Shown here: piece after piece, positions 1 through 8,310 of the stretch
Position numbering within the stretch: the first letter of the stretch is position 1
Layout of the letters: every line of letters starts with the position of its first letter
Notes under the pieces: model-generated
Told to the model about the DNA's origin: nothing
Database searches by the model: none
The model's input: only the letters and a program-made list of their open reading frames with translations
Origin: Clostridia bacterium
GTDB taxonomy: Bacteria; Bacillota_A; Clostridia; Oscillospirales; CAG-272
Direction of reading: 5' to 3'
Assembly: GCA_017462145.1 (NCBI GenBank)
Contig: JAFTRT010000167.1
Location: 1 to 18,760, forward strand
DNA length: 18,760 bases
Translations under genes and position numbers: made by a program

Positions 1-2025
1 CAGGTTCAAGATATCCACTTCAGTCGCAACCACAAAGTTGGAAGCGATGGTAACGGGAATATAGATGAGAACAATCGGCAACAAGGAATAGGTACAAGCA
101 ATGAAAATATCCTTGAAGCTTCCTTCACCCTCAAAGAGCGTAGTCAGGCACCAGTTGGAGATGATAAAGAGGGCAAGCGGTACGCATACGCTCAAGAGCA
201 CATCAACAATGGTGGAATAGACCTCCTGGGGATTCATCACATAACCCGAGCCGATCTCCTTGTAGTAGAAGGCGAGGATGGTCAGACCCAAAATGGTCAC
301 ACCCGCTCTGACAGAGCCTCGTTTTTCATGCTTCAGATCCCAGAACGCATCAAAGGGATGGAACATCAAATGGAAGACATAGATCAGCTCCTGCCAATAG
401 GTCTTCTTACCCTTGGTAACAGAGACCTTCTTGTTGACCTTCTTGGCGTAGCCCAAGAATTTCACGCAAGCAAAGCAGATAGCGATCACACCGATGGGAA
501 TGAGAATGAGGAACTTGGAAATCCAATCTTTTCTCAACTCCTTGTATGCCAATGAGTAGTTCGCAGTGTCATAAGCGGCCTGGAAATACTCGATGGCGGC
601 TTCATACTGCCCGTTTCGATACAGAGCGTTACCGATTCCGATATATGCCGTATCAAAGTTGGTATTTCTCTTCAGGATCTCGGTCCAGTCCTCCATGGAG
701 AGGTCGTAGCGGCGCTCATTCTGATGTTGCAATGCGCTGATCAGAATGTTACCGTAGGGCGTTCTCTCATAAACGGTAAAGGATTCTGCTACCGAGTCCA
801 AAAGGATCATCTTGTCCTCTTGGTAAGTAATACCGGCCAGACCGTTTTGGGTGATCATACCCAACTGCTGTCCGAAATCACCGAATGCGAAGAGCAGGTT
901 TCCATCGTAGTCGTAGGTGAAGACCTTGCTTCGTTTTTGGTCGATGATGGACCAAGTGTTTTCGGGTCCGACGGCAACGTCAACGACCTTGGAAACACCG
1001 TAGATCTCATCGGCATTGTTGTTCTTCGACAAGAAGATCTCACCGGAGGGAGGATAGAAGCCGTTTCTTCTCATGATCTCCGAGCCGGCGGCGTTCAGCA
1101 TCTTAACGGGAGCAAAGTCACCGCTCTTCGATCTCGAAGTGATGGAAGACTGAACGTCATCATCTTCAATGGTGGAGGTGGTTACGTAAATGAAATCACC
1201 TGTCAAGGTAATGTTGTTGAACTCTGTGGGAGTAAAGGTTGCGCTTGCCGCACGCTGTTCGTCGGTTTGGAAGCGTCTCCAAATTCGATCCCACGCACCG
1301 ATCACAACCTTCTGTGCACCGATATAACCGGTGAATTCACCCTCGTCGGTCATGACCATAACACCCTGGTTCGCCGTAGAGGAAATCACATATAATCTGT
1401 CGTACTGGTCCACGGCAACTGCCACGGGCTGGTAGGAAGCACCAACCTCGATCAAAGAGGAGCGGGGCTGGTCGATGCGGCTCTCAAAGGAACCGTCCAG
1501 GTTGAAGGTGATGATACGGCTGTTTCCGGTATCGCAAACAAAGATACGACCGGGAATGACTTGACCGTTTTCAATTTTGCTCTTGGTGATGAACACACCC
1601 TTGGGTGCATTCAAGGAGTCCGGAACACCAACGTCATTGATAAAGGTCTCGATGATCAGCTTCAACTGATAATACTGGTCCAAAACCACGATTCGGTTGT
1701 TCTTGGTATCAGCAAGATAGATGTTGTTATTTTCATCTACCTCGATATCGGCAGGAGAGGAAAGCTCGGTTACCCGTTCCGCTCTCTGCTCTTCATCAAA
1801 GTCGTTCCACGCATCTCCGTAGGCCTTTGCGACCTTCGCCTCGTCGGTCAATCCCATGAAAATGGAATCCACCACAGTGGAAGCGTTGTACGCATCGGGA
1901 GAGTTCATGGGCGTACCGTTGATGGAGTAGGTATATGTCTGATAAGCAGATGCAGCACCGACAGGAAGAGCCAATGCCATCAAAACCGCAAATGCAAGAC
2001 ATATAATAGATGTCAGTTTTTTCAT
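1..2025 (-). CDS. NHL-repeat / TPR / Yip1-domain membrane protein (3' end outside window)
   Basis: My translation of the minus strand from the ATG at 2025 stays open for 675 codons to the window edge, so the C-terminus is missing. Residues 1-27 form a signal peptide (MKKLTSIICLAFAVLMALAL). Residues about 60-380 carry repeated NHL/beta-propeller-like blades, such as DIEVDENNNIYLADTKNNRI near 86-106, IFVCDTGNSRIITF near 160 and VAVGPENTWSIIDQ near 350. Residues about 445-495 look like a TPR helical pair (YIGIGNALYRNGQYEAAIEY). A membrane helix follows at about 497-520. Then comes a Yip1-like domain, with HPFDAFWDLK near 553 and further helices near 570-590, 603-623 and 637-657. The start has an AGGAGGAG site. 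It lies 14 bases after the MalG-like permease and is the fourth gene of the transporter operon. The propeller should be extracytoplasmic. A role as sensor or assembly factor for the transporter is inference only; the biochemical function is unknown. Confidence 0.85.
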   Translation of the reverse strand, partial: MKKLTSIICLAFAVLMALALPVGAASAYQTYTYSINGTPMNSPDAYNASTVVDSIFMGLTDEAKVAKAYGDAWNDFDEEQRAERVTELSSPADIEVDENNNIYLADTKNNRIVVLDQYYQLKLIIETFINDVGVPDSLNAPKGVFITKSKIENGQVIPGRIFVCDTGNSRIITFNLDGSFESRIDQPRSSLIEVGASYQPVAVAVDQYDRLYVISSTANQGVMVMTDEGEFTGYIGAQKVVIGAWDRIWRRFQTDEQRAASATFTPTEFNNITLTGDFIYVTTSTIEDDDVQSSITSRSKSGDFAPVKMLNAAGSEIMRRNGFYPPSGEIFLSKNNNADEIYGVSKVVDVAVGPENTWSIIDQKRSKVFTYDYDGNLLFAFGDFGQQLGMITQNGLAGITYQEDKMILLDSVAESFTVYERTPYGNILISALQHQNERRYDLSMEDWTEILKRNTNFDTAYIGIGNALYRNGQYEAAIEYFQAAYDTANYSLAYKELRKDWISKFLILIPIGVIAICFACVKFLGYAKKVNKKVSVTKGKKTYWQELIYVFHLMFHPFDAFWDLKHEKRGSVRAGVTILGLTILAFYYKEIGSGYVMNPQEVYSTIVDVLLSVCVPLALFIISNWCLTTLFEGEGSFKDIFIACTYSLLPIVLIYIPVTIASNFVVATEVDILNL

Positions 2026-2039
2026 GCTCTCCTCCTGTT

Positions 2040-2915
2040 TTAGTCTTTCATACCACTGGAACCCATCGTTTCGATGATGTTCGATTGGCTGATCACGAAT
2101 ACGAGAATCGGTACCATCATCATGAATACCGTTGCGGCAGCACTGGCGCCTGCACGCTTGATACCACCCGCAGTGATCTGCGAGATTGCGTAGTTCAAGG
2201 ATTTCAACTGTTCGGAATGGATGTAGTTGGATGCACCTGCGTTCCACAGATCCTTGAAGGAGTACACGATCAAGGTCAGCCATCCGGGCTTAACCATGGG
2301 CATAACAATGATCCAGAAGGTGCGAAGCTCGCTTGCACCGTCCAAACGGGCACTTTCCAGTACCGCATCGGTTACGTTGGTCTCCATGAACTGCTTCATC
2401 AGGTACAGACCCAAGGACGTACCCCAAGCGGGGACGATGATCGCCCAGTACGTATCGATCATATTCAAAGCGCTCATCAAGATGAAGCAACAGATGGCAG
2501 TAACCGTCTGGTGGAACATCAGAGAGGTCTGAACGGTCTTAAACATCATCTTACCGCCGGGGAACTTGATCTTTGCCATAGCGTATGCCGCCAAAGAGGA
2601 GAAGAACAGGTTTCCAACCGTACCTGAGACCGAAGTAAAGGCCGTATTGAATACGTAACGGGAGAACGGAACCAGGTTGTTGCTCATCAGAGCAAACAGA
2701 TCCTTGAAGTTCTTAAAGGTGGGATTTGCCACATAAAAGCGAGGGGGGAACATCCACAGCTCATCCAAAGGCTTGAGTGACTGAATCACCACATAGTACA
2801 TCGGGAGGAACATGAAAGCTCCCAGCAACACCAACACAAAGGTGATGCCTGCATCGCCTCCTCTGGAACGAGCGAGGACGACTTTATGATTTCTTGTTCT
2901 TAATTTCTTTGCCAT
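2040..2915 (-). CDS. Carbohydrate ABC transporter permease, MalG-like
   Basis: This 291-residue inner-membrane protein has the usual layout of the second permease of a carbohydrate-uptake (CUT1-type) importer. A first membrane helix lies at about 24-46, the periplasmic-facing segment contains QSLKPLDELWMFPPRF, and several helices follow. The cytoplasmic EAA coupling loop is at about 187-206 (ESARLDGASELRTFWIIVMP), which in this family docks onto the ATPase. Its ATG sits one base after the TGA of the upstream permease (TGA-T-ATG), so translation is probably coupled. The substrate cannot be read from the sequence. Neighbours suggest a glycan- or oligosaccharide-type ligand. The C-terminus ends in the short polar tail SSGMKD, normal for the family. 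Confidence 0.95.
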   Translation of the reverse strand: MAKKLRTRNHKVVLARSRGGDAGITFVLVLLGAFMFLPMYYVVIQSLKPLDELWMFPPRFYVANPTFKNFKDLFALMSNNLVPFSRYVFNTAFTSVSGTVGNLFFSSLAAYAMAKIKFPGGKMMFKTVQTSLMFHQTVTAICCFILMSALNMIDTYWAIIVPAWGTSLGLYLMKQFMETNVTDAVLESARLDGASELRTFWIIVMPMVKPGWLTLIVYSFKDLWNAGASNYIHSEQLKSLNYAISQITAGGIKRAGASAAATVFMMMVPILVFVISQSNIIETMGSSGMKD

Positions 2916-2916
2916 A

Positions 2917-3867
2917 TCACGACGCCCCCACTTTTGACAGAATTTTCTTTACCAGTCCGTTGGCGCCCAACATGACCACAAACAGAATCACAGCAATGGT
3001 TGAGGAATAACCGATCTCAAAACGCTGTCCGCCGTAGTCCTCCAAATGGTGGACGATGGTGTGAGCGGCGTAATCGACAGAGGGGAATCCGCAAAGTGCC
3101 GTAACAACCGCACCGAAACCGAAAGACTGGGTGATGGACATGACTGCACCGAACATCAGCTGAGGCTTCATGTTCGGCAGGATGATGTACCACAGCTCCT
3201 GCCAACGGTTGCGGATGCCGTCCACGGCGCCTGCCTCAAACTGTGCCTTATCAATACCCTGCAGACCTGCGATAAAGGCGAGGAACGCCGTACCAAGGGA
3301 GGTCCAGAGAGCAACCACGATACACAGAGGCATGACGTAATCTGCATCCTCAAACCATGCAATTTCTTTGGAAATGATACCGAGTTTCATCAACCACGCA
3401 TTGGCCCATCCGTAGGAGTCACTGGAGAACAGGGTCGTCCAAACCAAGTACACCGAACCGGAAATGGAGGGTGCGTAGAAAATCAGGGTTACAACCGCTC
3501 TGATCTTGGGAGGAAGCTCGTTGATGAACCATGCGATCAACAAGGACATGAAATAAGATACAGGTCCTACGATTGCCGCAAAGATCAAAGTGTTTTTCGC
3601 CGCCGTAATGAAAATATCGTCATCCAAGAACAGTCGGATGTAATTATCGAACCAAACGAAATTCGGCAGCTCCAGCAGGTTAAAATCCGTAAAGCTGAGA
3701 ACGATGGAAAGGACAACGGGAAGAACGGTGAAGCAGGAGAAGATCAGCATATACGGTGCCACCATCAGGTAGGCAACCTTATTGCGCTTGATCTCCTTCC
3801 AAGTCCACTGCCATCTGGTCATATCTTTTCTCGCAACAGCTGTTTTTTGTGCCGTTTTAGTTGACAT
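2917..3867 (-). CDS. Sugar ABC transporter permease, MalF/UgpA-like
   Basis: This 316-residue integral membrane protein is the first permease of the importer. A basic N-terminus (residues 1-30) precedes a helix at about 31-60 (VAYLMVAPYMLIFSCFTVLP), which is typical of LacF/UgpA-type permeases. The EAA loop is at 211-231 (EAGAVDGIRNRWQELWYIIL), with the conserved Gly and the closing LP. Five or six membrane helices can be traced. The ATG at 3867 is preceded by AAGGAGAG, and the gene begins 33 bases after the stop of the solute-binding protein. It should form a heterodimeric membrane pore with the permease that follows. No ATP-binding subunit is present in the window, so the pair probably recruits a shared MsmX/UgpC-like ATPase; that is inference from how related operons work. 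Confidence 0.95.
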   Translation of the reverse strand: MSTKTAQKTAVARKDMTRWQWTWKEIKRNKVAYLMVAPYMLIFSCFTVLPVVLSIVLSFTDFNLLELPNFVWFDNYIRLFLDDDIFITAAKNTLIFAAIVGPVSYFMSLLIAWFINELPPKIRAVVTLIFYAPSISGSVYLVWTTLFSSDSYGWANAWLMKLGIISKEIAWFEDADYVMPLCIVVALWTSLGTAFLAFIAGLQGIDKAQFEAGAVDGIRNRWQELWYIILPNMKPQLMFGAVMSITQSFGFGAVVTALCGFPSVDYAAHTIVHHLEDYGGQRFEIGYSSTIAVILFVVMLGANGLVKKILSKVGAS

Positions 3868-3900
3868 GAACTTTTTCTCTCCTTATCTGAATTTGACGGA

Positions 3901-6900
3901 TCACTGATATGCTTCGTAGGACTGCAACGCATCGGCGGCCTGTCTCATATCCTCGACCGCTTCGGCAAACAGCGTGCTGTTCAGTTTTTCCAGATCGTTA
4001 GCGAGAGCTCTCAAAGATGCATAATCGTCCGTCTGATAATCATCCTTAACGTCATTTTCCACACCCATGATCAGCTTGATCGCATTCTTATAAACTGTTT
4101 CGTATTCACTCTTATAGGAAGAGTTTTCTTTTGCAGCATCCAAAGCCTCCACAGCCTGCTTCATGCGCTTCTGCGCAAGAGTTTGGCCGGGCTCCAGCGT
4201 CTCCAGATCAAACTCGGAACGCTTACGGGTAATTTCCTCGTTGATGATATCAATGTAGCTCAGCAACTCGGTAATGGGGTTGGCATTGTCATCATACGCT
4301 GCCAGGAATGCAAACTTGGTATAACGGTCGATGATATAACGGCCGGGATAGTTGGGGATTGCAGCCAAGCTATTGAACTGCTCTGCCAGGCTCAAATATT
4401 CCTCATTGGTCCAAGGCAAGCTTTCCAAAGCCAAAATGTTCGCAGTGGAGTGCTTTGCAGAGGGACCCAAAATGGCAACCATCTCGTTGGAATAGTCCAC
4501 CTGACACTCGTCACCTGCGTGCCACTTCATGAAGTTCCAAGAGGTCTCAATGTTCTTGCACGAGTTGATCATAACGATTGCGGAAACGGTGGATACCGAC
4601 ACACGGTTCAACTCGCCCGTCATCTCATCCCGGTAACCGGGCATGGGATAGAAATTCCACAAACCTTCAATCTCGGTTGCAAATACCTTGAGCTGGTTGT
4701 AGGTTCCCGCATAAGCGGCAAAGCCGATGGGCATTTCACCCGTTCTGAAACGGTTTGCAAAGTCGTACTTATAGGGGAAAGAGTTTTCGGTAAACATACC
4801 GCACATGGTATCAAAGGCTTCCAACGCCACATTGGAATCCAAGTTAATTCTCATACCGCCATCGGCAAAGAGCTCACCGTCCATCTGGTACAAGAAGATG
4901 TTCACGTCGTTGTGCATACCGATCTGCATGTTATTCGCCTGCAAAACGGGGATTGCAGCCTTTACGTCATCCCAAGTTTCGGGGATATCCAGACCAAGCT
5001 CTGCCAAAATATCCTCACGCACAAACATCATGTTGAAGGCCTGCGTCTCGGGGAGACCGTAGCTATGCATCACGCCTGCGGAATCCTCAATCTCCAGAGC
5101 GATCATCGCAGCATCGTTGAATTCCTGACGTATCTCACCGTAACCCTCCAGCTCCTCGATGGGAATCAAGGCACCGCGGATTGCGTAGTTGATAACGTCT
5201 CCCTGTCCCAAACCGATGAAGACATCGGGGCCCATACCGGACAGGATTGAGGGCAGCAGCGTAGAGCCCGCAACCAGCTTCAGGTTGACGGGAGCACCGC
5301 CAATGGCAGTGTTCGAGGAGAAGTCATCGTTGATCAAGCTTCGGATAACCTGTGCCTGGTCACGGCCGTATGCCAACCATACCTCGATGGTCTCATCCTC
5401 ATCGATCTCCTGCATTGCGCCCATGCGGTCATACTTTCTAAAGAAGCTGTAGAAGAATCCCTTGATCTCAAACCAGATTCCTTCAAAGAAACCTGCTTCT
5501 CCCTTGGGAAGCGCCTCATCCGTGGGCTGAACGCAAATATAGTCCAAAGCCAAAGGCTGGGTCTTTGCATCGCTCAACCAAGTACCGAGAGAACCGATAT
5601 GCGTCTTCAATTGCTCCAAATTCTTTGCAACCGCATCATCGTCACGGCCCATTTCATCCAAGCAGCGTGCGATCTTTTCCAGCGTTGCGGTCATGGAGCT
5701 CTTTACGTTGGCTTCTTCTGCCAACAATCTTGCGATCTCGTTCAGCTCGATCGCCTGCAGGATCATGTCGGTCATGGTGTTGGGCATGATTCTGGAGAAG
5801 CCGTAGTCACGATATTCATCGGGATCGGGACCGGTCAGCTTCAAAATGTTCAGATAGTCAGCGTTGATGGATTCCAGCGCATTCTGAACACGTCCCACCA
5901 ACGTACCCATGCTGCCAAGAGTTACTTCCAAGCGCATGGTATAAACAACACCTGCTTCGAAATAGAACTCAAACTGGTTGACACCGTCCGTCAGATAGCC
6001 GGACTGCCAATCCGAAGAGTAGTTAAATTTCAAGCGAGATGCCTCTTCAAAAGGAATACCGTTGTAGTAGCCTCTGGAACCTTCACTGAGTCCGTCGCTG
6101 TACAGGTACAGTGCTCTGGAAGCATACATACCATCCAGCACGCTCTGTTTGAAGCGAGTGGCAATTGCATAATTACCGGACTGAGCGACCTGAAATCTGT
6201 ATTCCACCCACTGGCCGGCATTCTGCCACTTTTCGCCGCCGATGGTGTTGAGCACCGTACGGTCGGTAGCAGCGGGGGAGGAAGCAGCACTGGTGGTATC
6301 GGAGATGGGGTAGATGGTCTGCGTGTTGGAAGCGGAATAGTATTCAGCCTCCATCTTGATCACACCGCTTCCGCCGGGGAACGTGGAGTACTGACTCCGA
6401 TAGTCTGCGTAGGACAAATATCCCTCATGAGGAACCAAGCGGATCTCGGAAATGGCAACAGGCTCATTGACCGATTCCAGCGCCAAGGTAACTTTGCCGT
6501 TTTCGTCGGGCGTCAAAACCACCTCAAAGGTCTCCTGGAGGAAGCCATTGGAATCCTTAAACTGGTAAGTACACCAAGAGGGAGACTGTACCAAGCTTTC
6601 GCGGATCTCATTTTTGTCTACGTCGGTCTTAAAGAAACGGAGTGCCAGATCGGACAGATGATTGACGTTGATCTCGGTCCAGTAATCAGGCATTGTATAA
6701 TCAATGTAGGAAACTCCGCTGGTCTCATCGTAACGAAGCGTGCAAGAAATGTTCATCAGCTTTGCGCTATCAATCAACGCCTGCGCATCCTCCCCTTCCT
6801 TCAGGGCAATGCTTCCGCTGTGATAGTTGTTCTTCCAAATCTTCGACAAAGAAAGCTGACGAGCCTCAGCAAACGGGATGGAGCCGTTTACATACAGCAC

Positions 6901-7359
6901 ACGTTCGATATCAGCAGACTTATTGACAACAGGGTAGTAGTCAATCTCCAAGCTGTACTTGGTGGCAGTCTCAACAGAATCGAGGATCCATTCCACCTTT
7001 CCGGAGTTGGGGATATACAGCCCCGAAACGCCATCCGCCTCAAAATAGAGAGGCAGGGACTTGGTTTCATTGTTCTCAGCATCATACGAGCCGTCAACAG
7101 CCACAGGATTGCCGTTGGTATCGTAATACGTACCGTCGGTTCCGAGCAAAACAATGCTCTCCGTCGCCTTGGCTGCGTTCGCAAAGTCAGAGGTTGCCTG
7201 ATATTCGGTGTAGGACAACGCATTCAGCATCGCACTCAACTCACCGGACGTCGTCCCCGTAGAGCTCTGGGCAGCCGACGTGGCAACCGCACCGCAACCG
7301 AGCAAAACGAGCACAGACAGCAGCAACGCCGTGACTCTTTGGAATTTTGTTGGTTTCAT
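3901..7359 (-). CDS. Giant multidomain extracellular solute-binding protein of sugar ABC importer
   Basis: The start at 7359 (1152 residues) is chosen because AGGAGGA lies 6 bases upstream and a signal sequence follows at once (MKPTKFQRVTALLLSVLVLL-GC). C22 may be lipidated, but LLGC is an imperfect lipobox and cleavage nearer ATSAAQ is possible. Residues about 85-310 and 335-480 look like two related beta-sandwich, carbohydrate-binding-like modules: NGSIPFAEARQL (158-169) matches NGIPFEEASRL (433-443), and AGQWVEYRF (391-399) is CBM6/35-like. Residues 490-650 are largely helical. Residues about 655-1030 form a family-1-type solute-binding core, with GPDVFIGLGQGDVINYA near 710, IPETWDDVK near 792 and GFAAYAGTYNQLKVF near 879. 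A helical tail (1055-1152) ends in QSYEAYQ. Usual binding proteins have 400-550 residues. It heads the operon and should capture ligand outside the membrane. The ligand is unknown. Confidence 0.93.
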   Translation of the reverse strand: MKPTKFQRVTALLLSVLVLLGCGAVATSAAQSSTGTTSGELSAMLNALSYTEYQATSDFANAAKATESIVLLGTDGTYYDTNGNPVAVDGSYDAENNETKSLPLYFEADGVSGLYIPNSGKVEWILDSVETATKYSLEIDYYPVVNKSADIERVLYVNGSIPFAEARQLSLSKIWKNNYHSGSIALKEGEDAQALIDSAKLMNISCTLRYDETSGVSYIDYTMPDYWTEINVNHLSDLALRFFKTDVDKNEIRESLVQSPSWCTYQFKDSNGFLQETFEVVLTPDENGKVTLALESVNEPVAISEIRLVPHEGYLSYADYRSQYSTFPGGSGVIKMEAEYYSASNTQTIYPISDTTSAASSPAATDRTVLNTIGGEKWQNAGQWVEYRFQVAQSGNYAIATRFKQSVLDGMYASRALYLYSDGLSEGSRGYYNGIPFEEASRLKFNYSSDWQSGYLTDGVNQFEFYFEAGVVYTMRLEVTLGSMGTLVGRVQNALESINADYLNILKLTGPDPDEYRDYGFSRIMPNTMTDMILQAIELNEIARLLAEEANVKSSMTATLEKIARCLDEMGRDDDAVAKNLEQLKTHIGSLGTWLSDAKTQPLALDYICVQPTDEALPKGEAGFFEGIWFEIKGFFYSFFRKYDRMGAMQEIDEDETIEVWLAYGRDQAQVIRSLINDDFSSNTAIGGAPVNLKLVAGSTLLPSILSGMGPDVFIGLGQGDVINYAIRGALIPIEELEGYGEIRQEFNDAAMIALEIEDSAGVMHSYGLPETQAFNMMFVREDILAELGLDIPETWDDVKAAIPVLQANNMQIGMHNDVNIFLYQMDGELFADGGMRINLDSNVALEAFDTMCGMFTENSFPYKYDFANRFRTGEMPIGFAAYAGTYNQLKVFATEIEGLWNFYPMPGYRDEMTGELNRVSVSTVSAIVMINSCKNIETSWNFMKWHAGDECQVDYSNEMVAILGPSAKHSTANILALESLPWTNEEYLSLAEQFNSLAAIPNYPGRYIIDRYTKFAFLAAYDDNANPITELLSYIDIINEEITRKRSEFDLETLEPGQTLAQKRMKQAVEALDAAKENSSYKSEYETVYKNAIKLIMGVENDVKDDYQTDDYASLRALANDLEKLNSTLFAEAVEDMRQAADALQSYEAYQ

Positions 7360-7681
7360 TACTTTTCCTCCTACCGGTTTTTTCGGCCTTCCGCATCCGC
7401 AGGGAGCCGTTGTGGGCGGCCGTGCGGGAGACGCACGTACGCCGGATTTGGTGTTGCACCAAAGGATTGCCGACCTCTTCGCCGTATTTCTTGCTTCCCC
7501 GAAGGTTCTCGCAAAATCCATTGCGCACATTGGGTGAAGAGCCGAAGTACCGCAAGCACAAGCTTGTGCAGGCAGGCGTCGGAGCACACCGCAAATACTA
7601 CAAAGACTTCAAAGGCGACCGCAAGTGCGGCCGCTCCCACCCCTCGTAACACTGATACTGTCAAGGGAAATCGAAAATCAC
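7360..7681 (-). promoter_or_regulatory. Long hairpin-rich 5' leader of the transporter operon
   Basis: The promoter at 7688-7716 predicts a start near 7681, leaving about 320 untranslated bases before the ATG at 7359. The leader is clearly richer in G+C than the T-rich DNA upstream. It contains four simple hairpins: 7421-7437 (CGTGCG/CGCACG, loop of five), 7447-7463 (TTTGGTG/CACCAAA, loop of three), 7556-7569 (GCACA/TGTGC) and 7615-7634 (seven pairs with one mismatch). None is followed by a T-run, so it is not an obvious terminator attenuator. I do not recognise a known riboswitch class. All three minus frames are open over much of it, but no frame has a convincing start. A cis-acting RNA element is plausible; the alternative is a simple UTR or decayed coding DNA. 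Confidence 0.5.
7366..7372 (-). promoter_or_regulatory. Ribosome binding site fixing the solute-binding protein start
   Basis: The minus strand reads AGGAGGA, six bases before the ATG at 7359. The reading frame stays open upstream to 7587, but no comparable site precedes that ATG and the extra residues resemble no signal peptide. This site plus the hydrophobic leader decides the start. Confidence 0.9.
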
Positions 7682-7687
7682 ATGCAT

Positions 7688-7716
7688 ATTTTATCATATA
7701 AAGATGGAAAAGTCAA
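7688..7716 (-). promoter_or_regulatory. Sigma-70/SigA-type promoter for the transporter operon
   Basis: On the minus strand TTGACT (7716-7711) is separated by exactly 17 bases from TAAAAT (7693-7688). This is close to the housekeeping consensus and faces the solute-binding protein gene. The predicted start is near 7681. No competing promoter of similar quality was seen between here and the gene. Confidence 0.75.
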
Positions 7717-8310
7717 GTCACCAAACCGTCACCGTTTCTTCGCTTTTTCCACCGCAAAAAAGGCTGTTTTTCTCAAAATCGTCACTTTCACAAAAACCGC
7801 AAAACCGCTCTTTCGGATGGTAATTTTTATTTACCCAATTAGCCGCATCTTTACGCCATTTGCTTGATTTTTTGGTTATTTTAACAACAAACCACACAAG
7901 CAGAAGATCTGATAATCAGCATGGGTAAATTCAATTAACTCACCTATTTTTTGGTTTTTTGCTCACAGTCCATCCTTACACCTCATTTTTTGGATAGGTT
8001 GCACAATTTTTTGCACTGTTTTTCTACGTTTTGACAGTCTCCTTTTGCAAAAGATTTTTTCGCTGTTTTTCACCGCTTTTTGCGTTTTTTCTCCCTTTGT
8101 TTTCCTTTTATTTTTATTTTTTCTTTATTTTTACATTTTTGTATTTTATTTCTTATTCCAAATGTCTTGCTCAGCTTGTTTGCTTGTTTCCCCGATCCGT
8201 CTCTTTTATGATCGTTACCGATGCTGTCATCAATTCAGTCGTTTTGATCCACCTCATATACGCTCACGCCTTTCGTCATCTTTGAATGAAGGCTTCCGTT
8301 TGGCATAACC
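7694..8310. other. T-rich intergenic DNA with repeated T6 tracts, no credible gene
   Basis: Apart from the promoter and repeat noted at its left end, this stretch has no supported gene. The plus strand is strongly T-rich to about 8170, with T6 runs at 7868-7873, 7947-7952, 7955-7960, 7986-7991, 8007-8012 and 8055-8060, several inside the phrase ATTTTTTGG. An 11-base palindrome, CTGATAATCAG, lies at 7909-7919. Open frames here translate to Phe-rich low-complexity peptides without ribosome binding sites. A curved-DNA or upstream regulatory role is possible but not shown. Confidence 0.5.
7717..7733 (-). promoter_or_regulatory. Direct repeat GGTGAC x2 abutting the -35, candidate activator site
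   Basis: The minus strand carries GGTGAC at 7733-7728 and again at 7722-7717, 11 bases apart, so on the same helix face and directly next to the -35 at 7716. A third GTGAC lies at 7785-7781. Direct repeats at this position are typical of activators such as AraC-type regulators, but no regulator gene is in the window. The assignment is inference. Confidence 0.35.

Noticed and set aside
7360..7587. In-frame N-terminal extension of the solute-binding protein to an ATG at 7587
   Set aside because: It lacks a good ribosome binding site and buries the signal peptide 76 residues inside; the AGGAGGA at 7366-7372 and the signal sequence at 7359 fit far better.
7371..7697. Minus-strand frame of 108 codons covering the leader
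   Set aside because: Its ATG lies upstream of the predicted transcription start and has no ribosome binding site; the translation resembles no family.
5599..7701. Long plus-strand open frame of 700 codons opposite the solute-binding protein
   Set aside because: It is antisense to a protein with clear domains, has no ribosome binding site and resembles no family.
8031..8308. Two overlapping plus-strand frames encoding Phe-rich peptides
   Set aside because: They arise from T-rich DNA, are low complexity, and have no ribosome binding site. TTGACA at 8031-8036 has no usable -10 at the right distance.
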